Positions 12,790-22,685 of a stretch of 64,000 bases of DNA are shown piece after piece. Below the pieces are notes generated by a model. It searched no databases, was not told the origin of the DNA, and was given only the letters and a program-made list of their open reading frames with translations. The stretch is from an uncultured Veillonella sp. (GTDB lineage: Bacteria > Bacillota > Negativicutes > Veillonellales > Veillonellaceae): assembly GCF_937981445.1 (NCBI RefSeq), contig NZ_CALJON010000040.1, positions 1 to 64,000 on the forward strand. Reading direction: 5' to 3'. The translations under genes and the position numbers were made by a program. How positions within the stretch are numbered: the stretch's first letter is position 1; the number at the start of each line of letters is the position of its first letter.

Positions 12790-13749
12790 TTATAAGAAAT
12801 CATTTTTCCACAACAATAGACTGGCAATACAAGTTACAAGCACAGCAATGCCAATGACGATTTCAAAGCCACCGCCTCCTGTCCAGTCTTGGAAGGGCAC
12901 CGGCACATTGACCCCCCACAAACTAAATATAACAGTAGGTACAGCTAAAATAATTGTCATAGATGCTAAGAGCTTCATGACCATATTAAGATTATTAGAA
13001 ATGATGGACGTGAAGGCATTCATCATGTTCATCAAAATGTTAGAGTACATCTCAACCATCTCGATGGCCTGCTTATTTTCAATAATTACGTCTTCCAATA
13101 AATCCTCATCCTCATCATACATCTTAAGTAAATGACGTACGTCTTCATGACGACGAATGCGCAAAATACGCTCCATTACTGTTCCATTCGTCTTGAGGGC
13201 AGAAGTAAAATATGTCATGGATTTCTGTAATTCAAGTAATTGGAAAAAGTCTTTATTCTTGGTAGTATGACGTAATTGTATTTCAATATCATCACTGCGA
13301 CGATTGATTTGTTGCAAATAACGTAAAAACAAAGTGGCTGTACGATACATAATCTGGAATAAGAAACGAGTTTTCTTAAATGTATAAAAAGTAGCCACTT
13401 GATTGTTTAAAAATGGGTATAAGATTTCAGATTCTTCCAAGCACACTGTGATAAAGAAGTCCGGCGTCAAGAAAATGCCCAGCGGCACCGTATCATAACT
13501 ATCGCTACCACGCAATGCTGGTATGTTAATTACTACAAATATATAGTTTTCTTCAATTTCTACGTGCGAACGTTCTTCCATATCGAGGGCTGTTTTAAGC
13601 ACATCTGTAGGGATTTCCGTCATGATGTTGACTAGTGCTAGCTCATCGGGGTCAGGATTCACCAAGTTAATCCACGAGCCCTTTGTTGCATCCGCTACAG
13701 TTGTATCTGATAAAAGCTCGCCGTCTTCATGTTTGTATACCGTGAGCAT
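12790..13749 (-). CDS. corA: CorA-family magnesium/divalent-cation channel
   Basis: 319 aa from the ATG at 13749 behind GGGAGG. A long cytoplasmic alpha/beta funnel (residues 1-240) is followed by two C-terminal membrane helices (about 258-278 and 294-314). The signature after helix 1 reads WGVNVP in place of the usual YGMNF, so the GxN filter keeps G and N but has V in the middle. The LKTNGTVMERILRIRRHEDV region is the stalk helix. The gene stands between the metal ATPase and the B3/B4 gene, separated from the former by a strong terminator. Confidence 0.88.
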   Translation of the reverse strand: MLTVYKHEDGELLSDTTVADATKGSWINLVNPDPDELALVNIMTEIPTDVLKTALDMEERSHVEIEENYIFVVINIPALRGSDSYDTVPLGIFLTPDFFITVCLEESEILYPFLNNQVATFYTFKKTRFLFQIMYRTATLFLRYLQQINRRSDDIEIQLRHTTKNKDFFQLLELQKSMTYFTSALKTNGTVMERILRIRRHEDVRHLLKMYDEDEDLLEDVIIENKQAIEMVEMYSNILMNMMNAFTSIISNNLNMVMKLLASMTIILAVPTVIFSLWGVNVPVPFQDWTGGGGFEIVIGIAVLVTCIASLLLWKNDFL

Positions 13750-13833
13750 ACGCCACCTCCCATTCATTTCATCTTATACTTCATCATAAACAACAATGAT
13801 AAGGTAAGTCAAGAGCCGAATCAAGGGATTTTA

Positions 13834-13904
13834 CAAAAAGAAAACATCCTGTCCTAATGTAATTTACAATGTGTAAATTTGTCATTTAGAACAGGACGTT
13901 TTCT
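13834..13904 (-). terminator. terminator of the P-type ATPase gene
   Basis: A long stem joining AGAAAACGTCCTGTTCTAA with TTAGGACAGGATGTTTTCT on the minus strand, with a T tail. Confidence 0.8.
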
Positions 13905-13906
13905 AC

Positions 13907-16054
13907 TTAACGCTGATATAAAATGCGAATGGAATTTAAAATACAAAGAATTGATACGCCAGTATCGGCAAACACGGCTAACCACATATTCGCAAAGCCA
14001 AAAAGACCGATGAGCATAATCAAAATTTTAATACCCAATGCAAAAATTACATTTTGCCAAGCTATGGACAAGGTATTCTTCGCTATGGCTAATGACTGTG
14101 CTACCGAATCAATGCTCGGACTCATATATACCACATCTGCCGCTTCAATGGCAGCATCAGCACCACTTCCCATGGCACCACCCACATCAGCACCGGCTAA
14201 AACAGGCGCATCATTAATCCCATCGCCAACGAACATGGTAGGCCCATACGTACTGCGCAATTCCTGCATGACCGCTAATTTATCCTCTGGCAATAATTCA
14301 GCTCGTACCGCATCAATACCTGCCGCAGCAGCCATATATTGAGCGCCCGCCTTCGTATCGCCAGTAAGCATAATCGTTTGAAGTCCACGGGATTTTAATG
14401 CCCCTACAGCAGCTTTCGTATCCTCTTTGAGACTATCGGCAATTAAAATAGATCCTATATACTGTCCATTCACTGCAACGAAAACTTCACTGCCATAAGC
14501 AGCTGGCTCTGGCAACATGCCCTGAATTCCCAGCTCCTTAAATAGACGACGATTCCCAACGGCCACTTCTTCACCCTGAACACAGCCAGTCATACCGCGC
14601 CCAGATAGCTCTGTTAGATTTGTTGCCTTAGTGAATGAAAGATTCCGTGCCTTCGCCTCATTCACCACACTCACAGCGACGGGATGAGTAGATTGTACTT
14701 CAAGAGCCGCTGCATACTGTAAAATTTCATCCCCTTGCAAAACCTTATGCGCCTTAGAACGGCTAGTGCTTACGGAGTCACTCGCTTGAGCTTGGGCTAT
14801 AGCAGGTTTTATATCACGAACGGCAAACACGCCCGTTGTTAATGTACCCGTTTTATCCATAGCCACAGCTTTAATGCGCGTCATCGCTTCCATGGATAAA
14901 CCACCTTTAAATAAGATGCCATGCCGCGAGCCCTTGCCGATACCTGCAAAAAATGCTAATGGCACACTTAATACTAAAGCGCAAGGGCAACTAATAACTA
15001 AAAATGTTAAAGCTGTGTAAATCCAGTAACTCCAGTTACCTGTAATAAGCGATGGAACCAAAGCAACTAATACAGCAATGCCTACAACAATAGGCGTGTA
15101 CACACGAGCAAAACGCGTAATAAAACGATCCAATTTAGGCTTTGTAGCTGACGCATTCTCTACAGCTTCTAAAATGCGCATCACCATGGAATCTTTTAAC
15201 TCTTTGTCTACACGCATCAGAATACGACCACTTTCATTGATACAGCCAGATAAAATAGAATCACCAGGCTTTACTAAAACTGGTACTGGCTCACCGGTTA
15301 CCGGTGCTGTATCAACTTGGGTAGCCCCATCTACCACAGTCCCATCAAGAGGAATTCGTTCCCCTGCTAACACTTCTACAGTCTGACCAATGCGAATTGA
15401 TTTAGGATCAACTAACGTCATCTGTCCAGAAGCATCAACTAAGCGAACTTGCTCCGGCCTCATATCAATGGCTTCCATAATAGCGGAGCGACTGCGGGCC
15501 GTAGCCTTTTCTTCAAAGAGTTCACCAATTCTAAAAAATAGCATAACCCCTACAGCTTCAGGCGCTTCGCCAATAATGAGAGCCCCTAATGTAGCCACAC
15601 TCATGAGGAAATTCTCATCAAAAATCTGCCCCGAGCCTATATTTTTCAAGGCTGTAAACAAAATCTCCCAACCTAAAATTAAATAGGTAATAACAAGCAT
15701 ACCTAGCTCTATATGCTTAGGAATTCCATCCACTAATAAATCCACCAACATAACAATAATACCAATAATAATGGCTATGATGTCGCCACGATTACTGCTG
15801 TGCTCATGATGAGATTCACCTTTATTAGGACGCTCATATAGTTCCACGGCCACCCCCTCCTCTATGGAGTCACAAATCGCTTGAATATCCCTAACTAAAT
15901 TCGCATTATCTGCTATCGAGGAATTAATACGTAATTGTTGTGTCCCAATAGAAAACGAAGCATCCTCAACCGTATATAAGGATTTGATTTTATCTTCAAT
16001 TTTGGCCGCACAATTGGCACAAGTTAAGTTTTTTAAAAGAAGTACCCGTTCCAT
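13907..16054 (-). CDS. P1B-type heavy-metal ATPase (Zn/Cd/Pb exporter type)
   Basis: 715 aa from the ATG at 16054, behind AAAGGAA. Domains in order: an N-terminal metal-binding domain with CANC (C12, C15); a histidine-rich linker (SHHEHSS, about 81-87); membrane helices; TGEP in the actuator at about 253; the transmembrane CPC (C356-P-C358); the phosphorylation site DKTGTLT at D400; the HP motif STHPVAV near 453; and GDGINDAP. CPC with a single CxxC domain and His-rich linker favours Zn/Cd/Pb (ZntA/CadA) over copper. A consensus promoter 340 bp upstream carries a SmtB/ArsR-type operator. No cognate regulator is adjacent; an arsR-family gene lies at 42.1 kb. Confidence 0.9.
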   Translation of the reverse strand: MERVLLLKNLTCANCAAKIEDKIKSLYTVEDASFSIGTQQLRINSSIADNANLVRDIQAICDSIEEGVAVELYERPNKGESHHEHSSNRGDIIAIIIGIIVMLVDLLVDGIPKHIELGMLVITYLILGWEILFTALKNIGSGQIFDENFLMSVATLGALIIGEAPEAVGVMLFFRIGELFEEKATARSRSAIMEAIDMRPEQVRLVDASGQMTLVDPKSIRIGQTVEVLAGERIPLDGTVVDGATQVDTAPVTGEPVPVLVKPGDSILSGCINESGRILMRVDKELKDSMVMRILEAVENASATKPKLDRFITRFARVYTPIVVGIAVLVALVPSLITGNWSYWIYTALTFLVISCPCALVLSVPLAFFAGIGKGSRHGILFKGGLSMEAMTRIKAVAMDKTGTLTTGVFAVRDIKPAIAQAQASDSVSTSRSKAHKVLQGDEILQYAAALEVQSTHPVAVSVVNEAKARNLSFTKATNLTELSGRGMTGCVQGEEVAVGNRRLFKELGIQGMLPEPAAYGSEVFVAVNGQYIGSILIADSLKEDTKAAVGALKSRGLQTIMLTGDTKAGAQYMAAAAGIDAVRAELLPEDKLAVMQELRSTYGPTMFVGDGINDAPVLAGADVGGAMGSGADAAIEAADVVYMSPSIDSVAQSLAIAKNTLSIAWQNVIFALGIKILIMLIGLFGFANMWLAVFADTGVSILCILNSIRILYQR

Positions 16055-16168
16055 ACGACATTCCTTTCTCCTCATAAAGTCTATCATTATTCACACTGAA
16101 TATAGCACGCTTTATACTTTACTATAGTCTAATTAAACCTGACTATAATTTAACTTATATTTTACTAC

Positions 16169-16337
16169 CCTGCTATTCTATACTGCTTTACAGTCCTGAT
16201 ACTGGGCCGGCTACAGTTCTCATGATTTTACTACCGTGCTATTTTATACTGCGTTACAGTGCCAATTACACTTACCTATAGTGTAAATTATGCTTACCTA
16301 CAGCGCCAATTATACTTACCTATAGTGCAATTTGTAC
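16169..16337. repeat. repeat block in the ATPase mRNA leader
   Basis: A roughly 35-bp sequence (ACTACC...TTACAGT) occurs twice, near 16170 and 16229, followed by a 22-bp tandem array with units at 16258, 16280, 16302 and a partial unit at 16324, each with TTACCTA. All of it lies between the promoter and the ATPase start, hence would be transcribed as 5' leader. Confidence 0.8.
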
Positions 16338-16368
16338 TAAATTAGACTACCATTTCACCCTTCATCAA

Positions 16369-16432
16369 ACATATGAACAACTGTTCATATGTTTCTTAAC
16401 TATATTATAAAATGACGGATAATTAATGTCAA
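16369..16432 (-). promoter_or_regulatory. metal-ATPase promoter with SmtB/ArsR-type operator
   Basis: Minus strand: TTGACA (16432-16427), 17 bp, TATAAT (16409-16404), both perfect consensus. Starting 11 bp after the -10 is a perfect 11-2-11 palindrome, ACATATGAACA-N2-TGTTCATATGT (16369-16392). TGAACA-N2-TGTTCA is the core of operators bound by the SmtB/ArsR/CadC family of metal sensors. Confidence 0.8.
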
Positions 16433-16454
16433 TATGGGGGTAGGGGAATAAAAA

Positions 16455-16496
16455 AGGAATATGAAACTCAGCTGATTACTTAATTTCATATTCCCT
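16455..16496 (-). terminator. terminator of the broken LysR gene
   Basis: GGAATATGAAA pairs with TTTCATATTCC, with a T tail on the minus strand. Confidence 0.75.
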
Positions 16497-16582
16497 TACA
16501 ATTCAATTATATTCGATACAAGTTCTATTGGCTATTATTGGTTTTAAGAAAACAAGCTTCAATAATAACCTCATTTGTTTTA

Positions 16583-17492
16583 TTATGAGTTAGTATACAT
16601 CAATTTAAACATTTCAACTAATTCTTGCATTCGTTTAGAAAGTCTAGTTTTTCTTTGCTTAATCCACCATACTTCAGTCTTAAATTCGCTATTTTCAATA
16701 GGTATACTATGTAAATTACGTTCTTCAAAATAGTTTCGATTAATACCAAGCTGAAATGAAAATGCATCAGTTTCCAATAAAAAGTTTTGTATATCTAAAT
16801 TGTCATCCACAAATACTTCATGCTTTATCTCTGTTAACTTAACACCGTCAATCTCAAGAAAATACGATAAATTAGAAAAATAATCATCTCTAAATCGGAC
16901 TGTAGGCAAGCCAATCAACTCTTTCATATTAACCGATTGTTGATTATAAATTGGACTTTTAGGCCCTACAACTACGAAAATACTATCGACACCCAGTAAA
17001 GAAGCCTCCAAATCCGAATTCTTAAGTATACTACTTAACTTTTGGCTTTGAGCAGGATCTGATGTAATAATTCCAATTTCACTTTTTCCCTCTTTTACTA
17101 ACTCTAATACTTTTCCTAAACGTCCTACATAGTATCGAAGTCCCATGTGTTCTTTACTGTATTTCATAAAGTTTAGCTACTACAGTAGATATAACGGGCA
17201 TTGGATAAGAGGCTATTGTTAAGGTTGTGCTCGATACATCCTGTTCCGAAAGGCCTTCAATTAACTCCAATTGCGCAATCACAATCTTAGCATATTCATA
17301 TAATTTTTTCCCACTCTCAGTTAACTCAACACCACGTCGATTCCGTTTAAATAATTCTACATTTAACTCTTTTTCTAAATTTGCAATGGCTTTACTCAAA
17401 CTAGGCTGCGACATATAAAGTACCGTCGCGGCCTTATTAAAGCTACCTTCAGAGGCTATAGTCAAAAAATACTTTAAATTTTGTAACTCCAT
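16583..17492 (-). pseudogene. LysR-family regulator split by a frameshift
   Basis: The N-terminal frame (17492 to 17154, 112 aa) has the LysR helix-turn-helix (LKYFLTIASEGSFNKAATVL, QPSLSKAIANLEKELNVELF) and stops at LYEIQ. The C-terminal frame (from 17167 to 16583) continues at once with the effector-binding domain: HMGLRYYVGRLGKVLELVKE, SEIGIITSD and later strands. Joined, they give a normal LysR length of about 300 aa, so one base has been gained or lost around 17154-17167. It would have controlled the adjacent permease/lyase genes. A sequencing error cannot be excluded. Confidence 0.85.
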
Positions 17493-17617
17493 ATTTTTCC
17501 AACCTTTCTCCCCTACACAAGTATAAGCAATAATAAGCCGTTTTCCTAGTCTTAATTTTTAATATATAGAAATCATAGCCATCTCGAATTATATGCATCT
17601 TTTCCCTTCATGCATAC

Positions 17618-17660
17618 AAAAAACTCCTATACATAGGAATCCCTATATATAGGAGTTTTT
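17618..17660 (-). terminator. terminator of the permease gene
   Basis: AAAAACTCCTATA and TATAGGAGTTTTT form a near-perfect stem. Confidence 0.75.
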
Positions 17661-17669
17661 CATTTCATA

Positions 17670-19085
17670 TTATAATTTTGTATTAGTAATTGTCTTACTA
17701 ATAAGATTAGCTTTCATCGCCAACTTTTGATGTCTCTTTTTTACTTGATATCCCATATAAATAATTAACAACCATATAGGAGCAATAAATATAGCAATTC
17801 TATAATCCGGCATTATCGTCATCACTATGGCTATCATGGCAAAGTAAGCAATAGCAATATAATTAGTATACGGATAAAAAGGCATTTTATAAGCTAACTT
17901 TTCGGCAGCCTCTGTTCCTATTTTCTTTCTAAACTTCATTTGCGTGATTAAAATCATCACCCAATTAATTAATGCTGCAATTGTAGCTACGGACATAACA
18001 TAAACAAATAGTTTTTGTGGCATTAGTATATTCAAAATAACCACAATGCCTACTACAAAGGAAGATGCAAGTACACCGGCCCATGGGACACCATGTTTAT
18101 TAACTTTTTTCAAAAAAGCTGGTGCATTACCTTGTAACGCTAACGCATGGAGCATACGTGCATTACTATACAAGCAGCTATTGTATGCAGAAAATACAGC
18201 TGTCAAAACAATTACATTTAGTACTGAGGCAGCACTAGAAATTCCGAGTTTCATAAAAATTTCAACAAAAGGACTTCCTGAAAGACCTACTTGGTTCCAT
18301 GGATATAAAGTAACTAACACTAACATAGAACCCACATAAAATATGATAATACGCCCAATTATTAAATTAGTGGCTTTAGGAATAGTCTTTGATGGATCAT
18401 CTGCTTCACCTGCAGTAATACCTATTAATTCGGTACCACCAAAAGCAAATGTAATTACAACAAATGATAAGATAATCCCCCATAAACCATTAGGGAAAAA
18501 ACCACCATTAACAAATAAATTATCAAACCCTACTGGACGGCCATCAACACCTAAACCAGTAAAAATAATTACAGCACCAAATATAATCATCGCAATAATT
18601 GCTACGACTTTTACTAGAGCTCCCCAGAATTCAATTTCACCAAAGGCTTTTACATTACTTAAATTAATAATATTAACTAGAATAAATAGTATTAATTCTG
18701 GTATCCAAACCGGTAAGTCTGGTAACCAAAAATTAACATATACACCTACAACAGAAATTTCTGCCATAGAAATAGCAATATAATTGAACCAATAATTCCA
18801 TCCTGATAAAAAGCCCGGGAACTCTCCCCAATAATCATATGCATAGGTACTAAAAGAGCCAGATACTGGATTATGTACAGCCATTTCGCCCAATGCACGT
18901 ACTACTAAATAGATAAAAATACCGCCAATAATATATGAAATAGTAACTGCTGGACCTGCTAGCTGAATCGTACTTGCAGAACCATAAAATAATCCCGTCC
19001 CAATCGCACAGCCTAATGCAATCATTTGAATGTGCCGATCTTTTAGCCCGCGCTTCAAATCATTTTCTTTCATACCCTTCACCAT
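17670..19085 (-). CDS. amino-acid permease, APC superfamily (AAT family)
   Basis: 471 aa with about 12 hydrophobic segments. The N-terminus LKRGLKDRHIQMIALGCAIG-TGLF is the family signature, with AGPAVTISYIIGG and the VRALGEMAVHNPVSGSF loop that line the substrate site in AroP/ProY/CycA-type transporters. An in-frame ATG four codons in (19073) also has a GAAGGG site. It lies downstream of the lyase gene in the same direction, after a hairpin, so it probably imports the lyase's substrate (aromatic amino acid, tryptophan or serine-type); this is context inference. Confidence 0.85.
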   Translation of the reverse strand: MVKGMKENDLKRGLKDRHIQMIALGCAIGTGLFYGSASTIQLAGPAVTISYIIGGIFIYLVVRALGEMAVHNPVSGSFSTYAYDYWGEFPGFLSGWNYWFNYIAISMAEISVVGVYVNFWLPDLPVWIPELILFILVNIINLSNVKAFGEIEFWGALVKVVAIIAMIIFGAVIIFTGLGVDGRPVGFDNLFVNGGFFPNGLWGIILSFVVITFAFGGTELIGITAGEADDPSKTIPKATNLIIGRIIIFYVGSMLVLVTLYPWNQVGLSGSPFVEIFMKLGISSAASVLNVIVLTAVFSAYNSCLYSNARMLHALALQGNAPAFLKKVNKHGVPWAGVLASSFVVGIVVILNILMPQKLFVYVMSVATIAALINWVMILITQMKFRKKIGTEAAEKLAYKMPFYPYTNYIAIAYFAMIAIVMTIMPDYRIAIFIAPIWLLIIYMGYQVKKRHQKLAMKANLISKTITNTKL

Positions 19086-19347
19086 TATCCTTATTTGTAT
19101 TCAACTAAAGTATCTTATGTTGTTAGGTTAACCCTGCAATATTTAATTGAACAACATACGCACTGAAGTTACAGTACCTAAGAATACATCATAAGGTCGC
19201 TCTTTATGGCTCCCCACCGAGCATTGATGAAATGTCTTATCAAACTATATGTTCAATCCTTATTGCCATGTTCTTATAAAATAAGGAGCTATAAAAGACT
19301 TTCGTTTTTCATAGCTCCTTTCTAAACATTTAATTACCTAGAGTATA
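19086..19347 (-). other. lyase-permease intergenic region with terminator
   Basis: Leftward from the lyase stop comes a strong hairpin (AAGGAGCTAT/ATAGCTCCTT, about 19275-19320, T-rich tail). Then some 190 bp of leader precede the permease, with short stems (GCTC/GAGC, CATAA/TTATG, ACTG/CAGT near 19150-19240). I could not match these to a known riboswitch. Confidence 0.45.
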
Positions 19348-20960
19348 TTATTTTGCTTCATTCTTATATGGTTCTAAGAATGCATGGAAATGACGCATTG
19401 GAAGATTGTGACCCATTGTAATACGCATATTAGGAATAGATTCACGATCTTTATAAAGTTCTGTAACTGCTTCAATAACATAGTCTAAATGTTCTTGATT
19501 TAATTGGTCGCGGTTTACAGCAAAGCGAACAACATTTACCATTTCTTTTTGTTGTTCTGGAGTTTTTAAATCATACTCCATACTGTAATCCCCTAATTCA
19601 GATACACGAATACCATAACGACGAATTAATTCTAAGCTAAACCCTTCACCTGCAAATGTTTCATGCCCACGTTTATAATCAAAGAATTTATCCATATCAA
19701 GATATACACCATGTCCACCAGCTGGTAGTACTACTGGAAGACCCGCTTTATGGAAACCTTGAGCTAAATACTCACATTGTGATACACGTTCATGCAAGTA
19801 ATCAAAACGGCCTGTTTCATATAAGCCAACAGTCAACGCCATTATATCACGGCCACTCATACCACCATAGGAGTCATTACCATACGAGGAAATTTGTTTC
19901 ACTTTTAATAGAATACCGATATCAGTTGTTACATTTCCTTGTTCGTCAAAATCACTGAATTTTTTCCAGAAGTATCCTTTATCTCTAAATGCTAAGATAC
20001 CACCCATATTGGCATGTCCATCTTTTTTAAGACTCGCTGTAAAACCATCACAATATGAGAACATTTCTTTTGCAATTTCAAAGATAGACTTATCAGCATA
20101 TCCTTCTTCATTCATTTTAATAAAATAACAGTTTTCTGCCCAGCGTGCTGCATCTAGCATAAATGGAATTTCATACTTGTGCGAATATTTTCCATTGATA
20201 CTGGCTGTCCACACACCGTGTTGTTAGTAATAGTAGTATAAACCATTGGCACATTTTCTGGACCAACTTCTTCAATAAGTCGTTCCAATTTTTCTGTATC
20301 CATATTACCTTTAAATGGATTTTTGTCGTACTTTCCACCTTCAGGAACTTCCCATAAGAGCTTCATATCAAAGCAATTTCGAGGTGTGGAACCCATTTGT
20401 TTAATATTCCCTTCAGTAGTATCAAAATGACCATTGGAAGGAATCATAAAATTTTTCCCTGGATGACGATCATTTAGGATTTTACTTACTAAACTAAATA
20501 GAAGAGACTCTGCACAACGCCCTTGAGGAACAATAAAGGTATTAGGTCGTTCCATTTGGGCTGCCCCGCCATTAAATAATGTACCTTCATATTCAGTAAG
20601 ATACATTTCATCCATCATTTTTTCAATATCTTCACAACCAGTACGAACTAAATCAACAATACGTTTTTGATTATCGCCGCGTTCAAATACATCTCGTAAA
20701 GCATCTAACAGACAATAATACCCTTTATTCCGACCATATGCTTCATCACCCAAAAGCATGGCACTCCACTGTAAATCAGTCATCGCTGTTGTACCAGAGT
20801 CAGATAACATATCTACCGTTAACATACCTGCTGGAAATGCAAATTCATTATAATGTGTAGCTTTTAAAACTCGTTCACGTTGCTCCACAGTCACTGCCGG
20901 AATATTCCGTTTAACATAACACATAGATTTAGGGGTTTTGGTTTTAAGTGGATAATTCAT
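19348..20960 (-). pseudogene. tryptophanase / tyrosine phenol-lyase family gene, broken by a small deletion
   Basis: The N-terminal frame (20960 to 20154) runs through GGAAQMERPN, IPSNGHFDTTEGN and NTVCGQPVSMENIR and then ends after eight foreign residues. The C-terminal frame (to 19348) starts at YEIPFMLDAARWAENCYF and holds the PLP-lysine segment SLKKDGHANMGG and the closing HNLPMRHFHAF. Family members have about nine residues between QPVSMxNxR and the FxxDAxR strand; here only about two remain, so roughly 20 nt are missing and the frame is shifted. Intact, the enzyme would cleave Trp or Tyr to pyruvate, ammonia and indole or phenol. The start chosen (20960) has GGAGGTT upstream; ATG 20975 is in frame. 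Confidence 0.85.
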
Positions 20961-20983
20961 AATTACAACCTCCATAATAATAC

Positions 20984-20996
20984 ACCGCCTATGTAT
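20984..20996. promoter_or_regulatory. 13-bp sequence shared with the Crp/Fnr gene leader
   Basis: ACCGCCTATGTAT lies 24 bp upstream of the lyase start and occurs again, same orientation, 20 bp upstream of the Crp/Fnr-family gene (32164-32176). Here it is part of a TACA-N7-TGTA palindrome. The match length alone can occur by chance in a window of this size. Confidence 0.3.
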
Positions 20997-21211
20997 AACA
21001 CCCCGGTTATCTCCTAGTGACTAGCGGACAGCGTTATAAATAAAGCCACCTTAATTATTTGTTGAATGCATATTTACTATGCTTATATGTTATCATTAGT
21101 CAAGGTTATAGTCTAACTTCTAAAAGTTATTACTGAGTAATAACTTTTTCTCATATCTATTGTTTTTTTATCATTTTAAATAAATATATTGATAAACTCT
21201 AAACGAGAAAC

Positions 21212-21245
21212 AAAAAAGGACATCAGATTCTCACCTAATGTCCTC
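21212..21245 (-). terminator. terminator of the RidA gene
   Basis: AGGACATTAG and CTGATGTCCT stem with a six-T tail on the minus strand. Confidence 0.75.
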
Positions 21246-21340
21246 ATTTTGCTATTCAAGCTTATATAAATACAGAATATTATATAATTGTCTTATCAAT
21301 AGCAATATATATCTTATTAAATTTATAAGAATATAAAACC

Positions 21341-21712
21341 TTACTTAATTTCAGCAATAACTTCAATTTCACATAAGAAATTAGCAGGTAATTCTTTTAC
21401 TGCAACACAGCTACGTGCCGGTTTACTAATAAATGCTTCACCATAAATAGCATTAAATGCAGCAAAATCGCTCATTTCATGTAAGAAGCAAGTTGTCTTT
21501 ACTACATTTTCAAAACCAATACCAGCTTCCGTTAAAATAGCTTTAATGTTAGCAATAGCTTGTTTAGTTTGGCCTTCAATGCCTTCAACTAGTTTTCCTG
21601 TAGCAGGATCAATACCGCCTTGACCGGAGATAAATAATAAATTACCAGTTACCATTGCTTGAGAGTAAGGGCCCAATGCTTTTGGTGCATTTTCAGAAAA
21701 AACTGTTTTCAT
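21341..21712 (-). CDS. ridA: RidA-family enamine/imine deaminase
   Basis: 123 aa, the exact size of the family. Signature segments are visible: APKALGPYSQAMV, LLFISGQGGIDPATG, NIKAILTEAGIGFENVVKTT and RSCVAVKELPANFLCEIE, the latter containing the arginine that binds the substrate carboxylate. RidA hydrolyses 2-aminoacrylate and related enamines to keto acids, preventing damage to PLP enzymes. Its position just upstream of a beta-eliminating lyase, whose reaction passes through aminoacrylate, makes biological sense. It is transcribed by itself, leftward. Confidence 0.92.
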   Translation of the reverse strand: MKTVFSENAPKALGPYSQAMVTGNLLFISGQGGIDPATGKLVEGIEGQTKQAIANIKAILTEAGIGFENVVKTTCFLHEMSDFAAFNAIYGEAFISKPARSCVAVKELPANFLCEIEVIAEIK

Positions 21713-21898
21713 AGTAAAACTCCTTTAAATATAAAGTAATTAAAATTATATAATCTACTGTAACTTAATTATAATAAATCTGCACAACTTTTTCAATATA
21801 ATTTTATCATTTTTAATAATTTTTTATCTAACATTTGCCTAAAATTATTATTTTTAATAAAATATTATCAATAGATAAAGTATAAAGGAGGCTCTCTT

Positions 21899-22627
21899 AT
21901 GAATCACATTCTAGAAAAATATATTCCTATTGTATCCTTCCTAGGAGAAGCATTAGGTCCCTTAGTTGAAGTTGTCCTCCACGATGTAACAAATCCTGAT
22001 GCATCTATTATTGCCATTGCCAATGGTCATATTAGTGGACGTCAAGTGGGGGGCCCTTCTACTGATTTAATTTTACGAATGATTGAAGAAGCAAAACCGT
22101 CTAATAAAAATAAAGAAAAAGCTCTCCCCACATCCTATCTCAACTATAACGCTCAGGTAAAAGGTAATACCCCATGCAGAGCATCAAGTTACTTTATTCG
22201 CAGTGAAGAGGGGGAATTATTAGGATGTCTTTGTATTAATGTAAGTGTGGGGCATTTTTTAGAAGCACGACAACTTCTCGATCTTTTAATCACACCCCAT
22301 ACTTCATTAGAATTATTGCCATCTCATACGGAGGATTTACCAGTAAAAACTGAAACAAAAGATATAGAAAACCACGAAGCACTTCTAATATATGAAAATT
22401 TGCATAACTCAATAGATGATGTTATCGATACAATCGTAAAGGAATCCACCTCGTATTCAATCGCACTATCTAAACTATCCACAAAAGAAAAAGTTAAACT
22501 AATAAAAACCTTAAATGACAAAGGACTCTTTAATTTGAAAGGTGGCGTCGCCGCCATCGCAGCTAAAATGAATGTGTCAGAACCAACAATCTATCGTTAT
22601 TTAAGTCAAGCAAAAAAAGATTTTTAA
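21899..22627 (+). CDS. YheO/DauR-like PAS-HTH transcription regulator
   Basis: 242 aa behind AAAGGAGGC. Residues 1-125 are the PAS-like YheO domain (YIPIVSFLGEALGPLVEVVLHD, then NGHISGRQVGGPSTDLILRM and FIRSEEGELLGCLCINVS). Residues about 185-240 form the C-terminal HTH (LSTKEKVKLIKTLNDKGLFN, then AAIAAKMNVSEPTIYRYLSQ). In DauR this family represses amino-acid catabolic genes. Here it is divergent from RidA, so control of RidA and perhaps the lyase locus is the likely role. Confidence 0.88.
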   Translation: MNHILEKYIPIVSFLGEALGPLVEVVLHDVTNPDASIIAIANGHISGRQVGGPSTDLILRMIEEAKPSNKNKEKALPTSYLNYNAQVKGNTPCRASSYFIRSEEGELLGCLCINVSVGHFLEARQLLDLLITPHTSLELLPSHTEDLPVKTETKDIENHEALLIYENLHNSIDDVIDTIVKESTSYSIALSKLSTKEKVKLIKTLNDKGLFNLKGGVAAIAAKMNVSEPTIYRYLSQAKKDF

Positions 22628-22685
22628 TCAAAATATTATTTTATCCATCAAAACTATATACTACATGAGCACCAAACTTTCAAGT

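Noticed and set aside
19086..19270. Riboswitch upstream of the amino-acid permease
   Set aside because: Several short stems occur, but the sequence matched none of the riboswitch classes I could recall (SAM, lysine, glycine, T-box, cobalamin).
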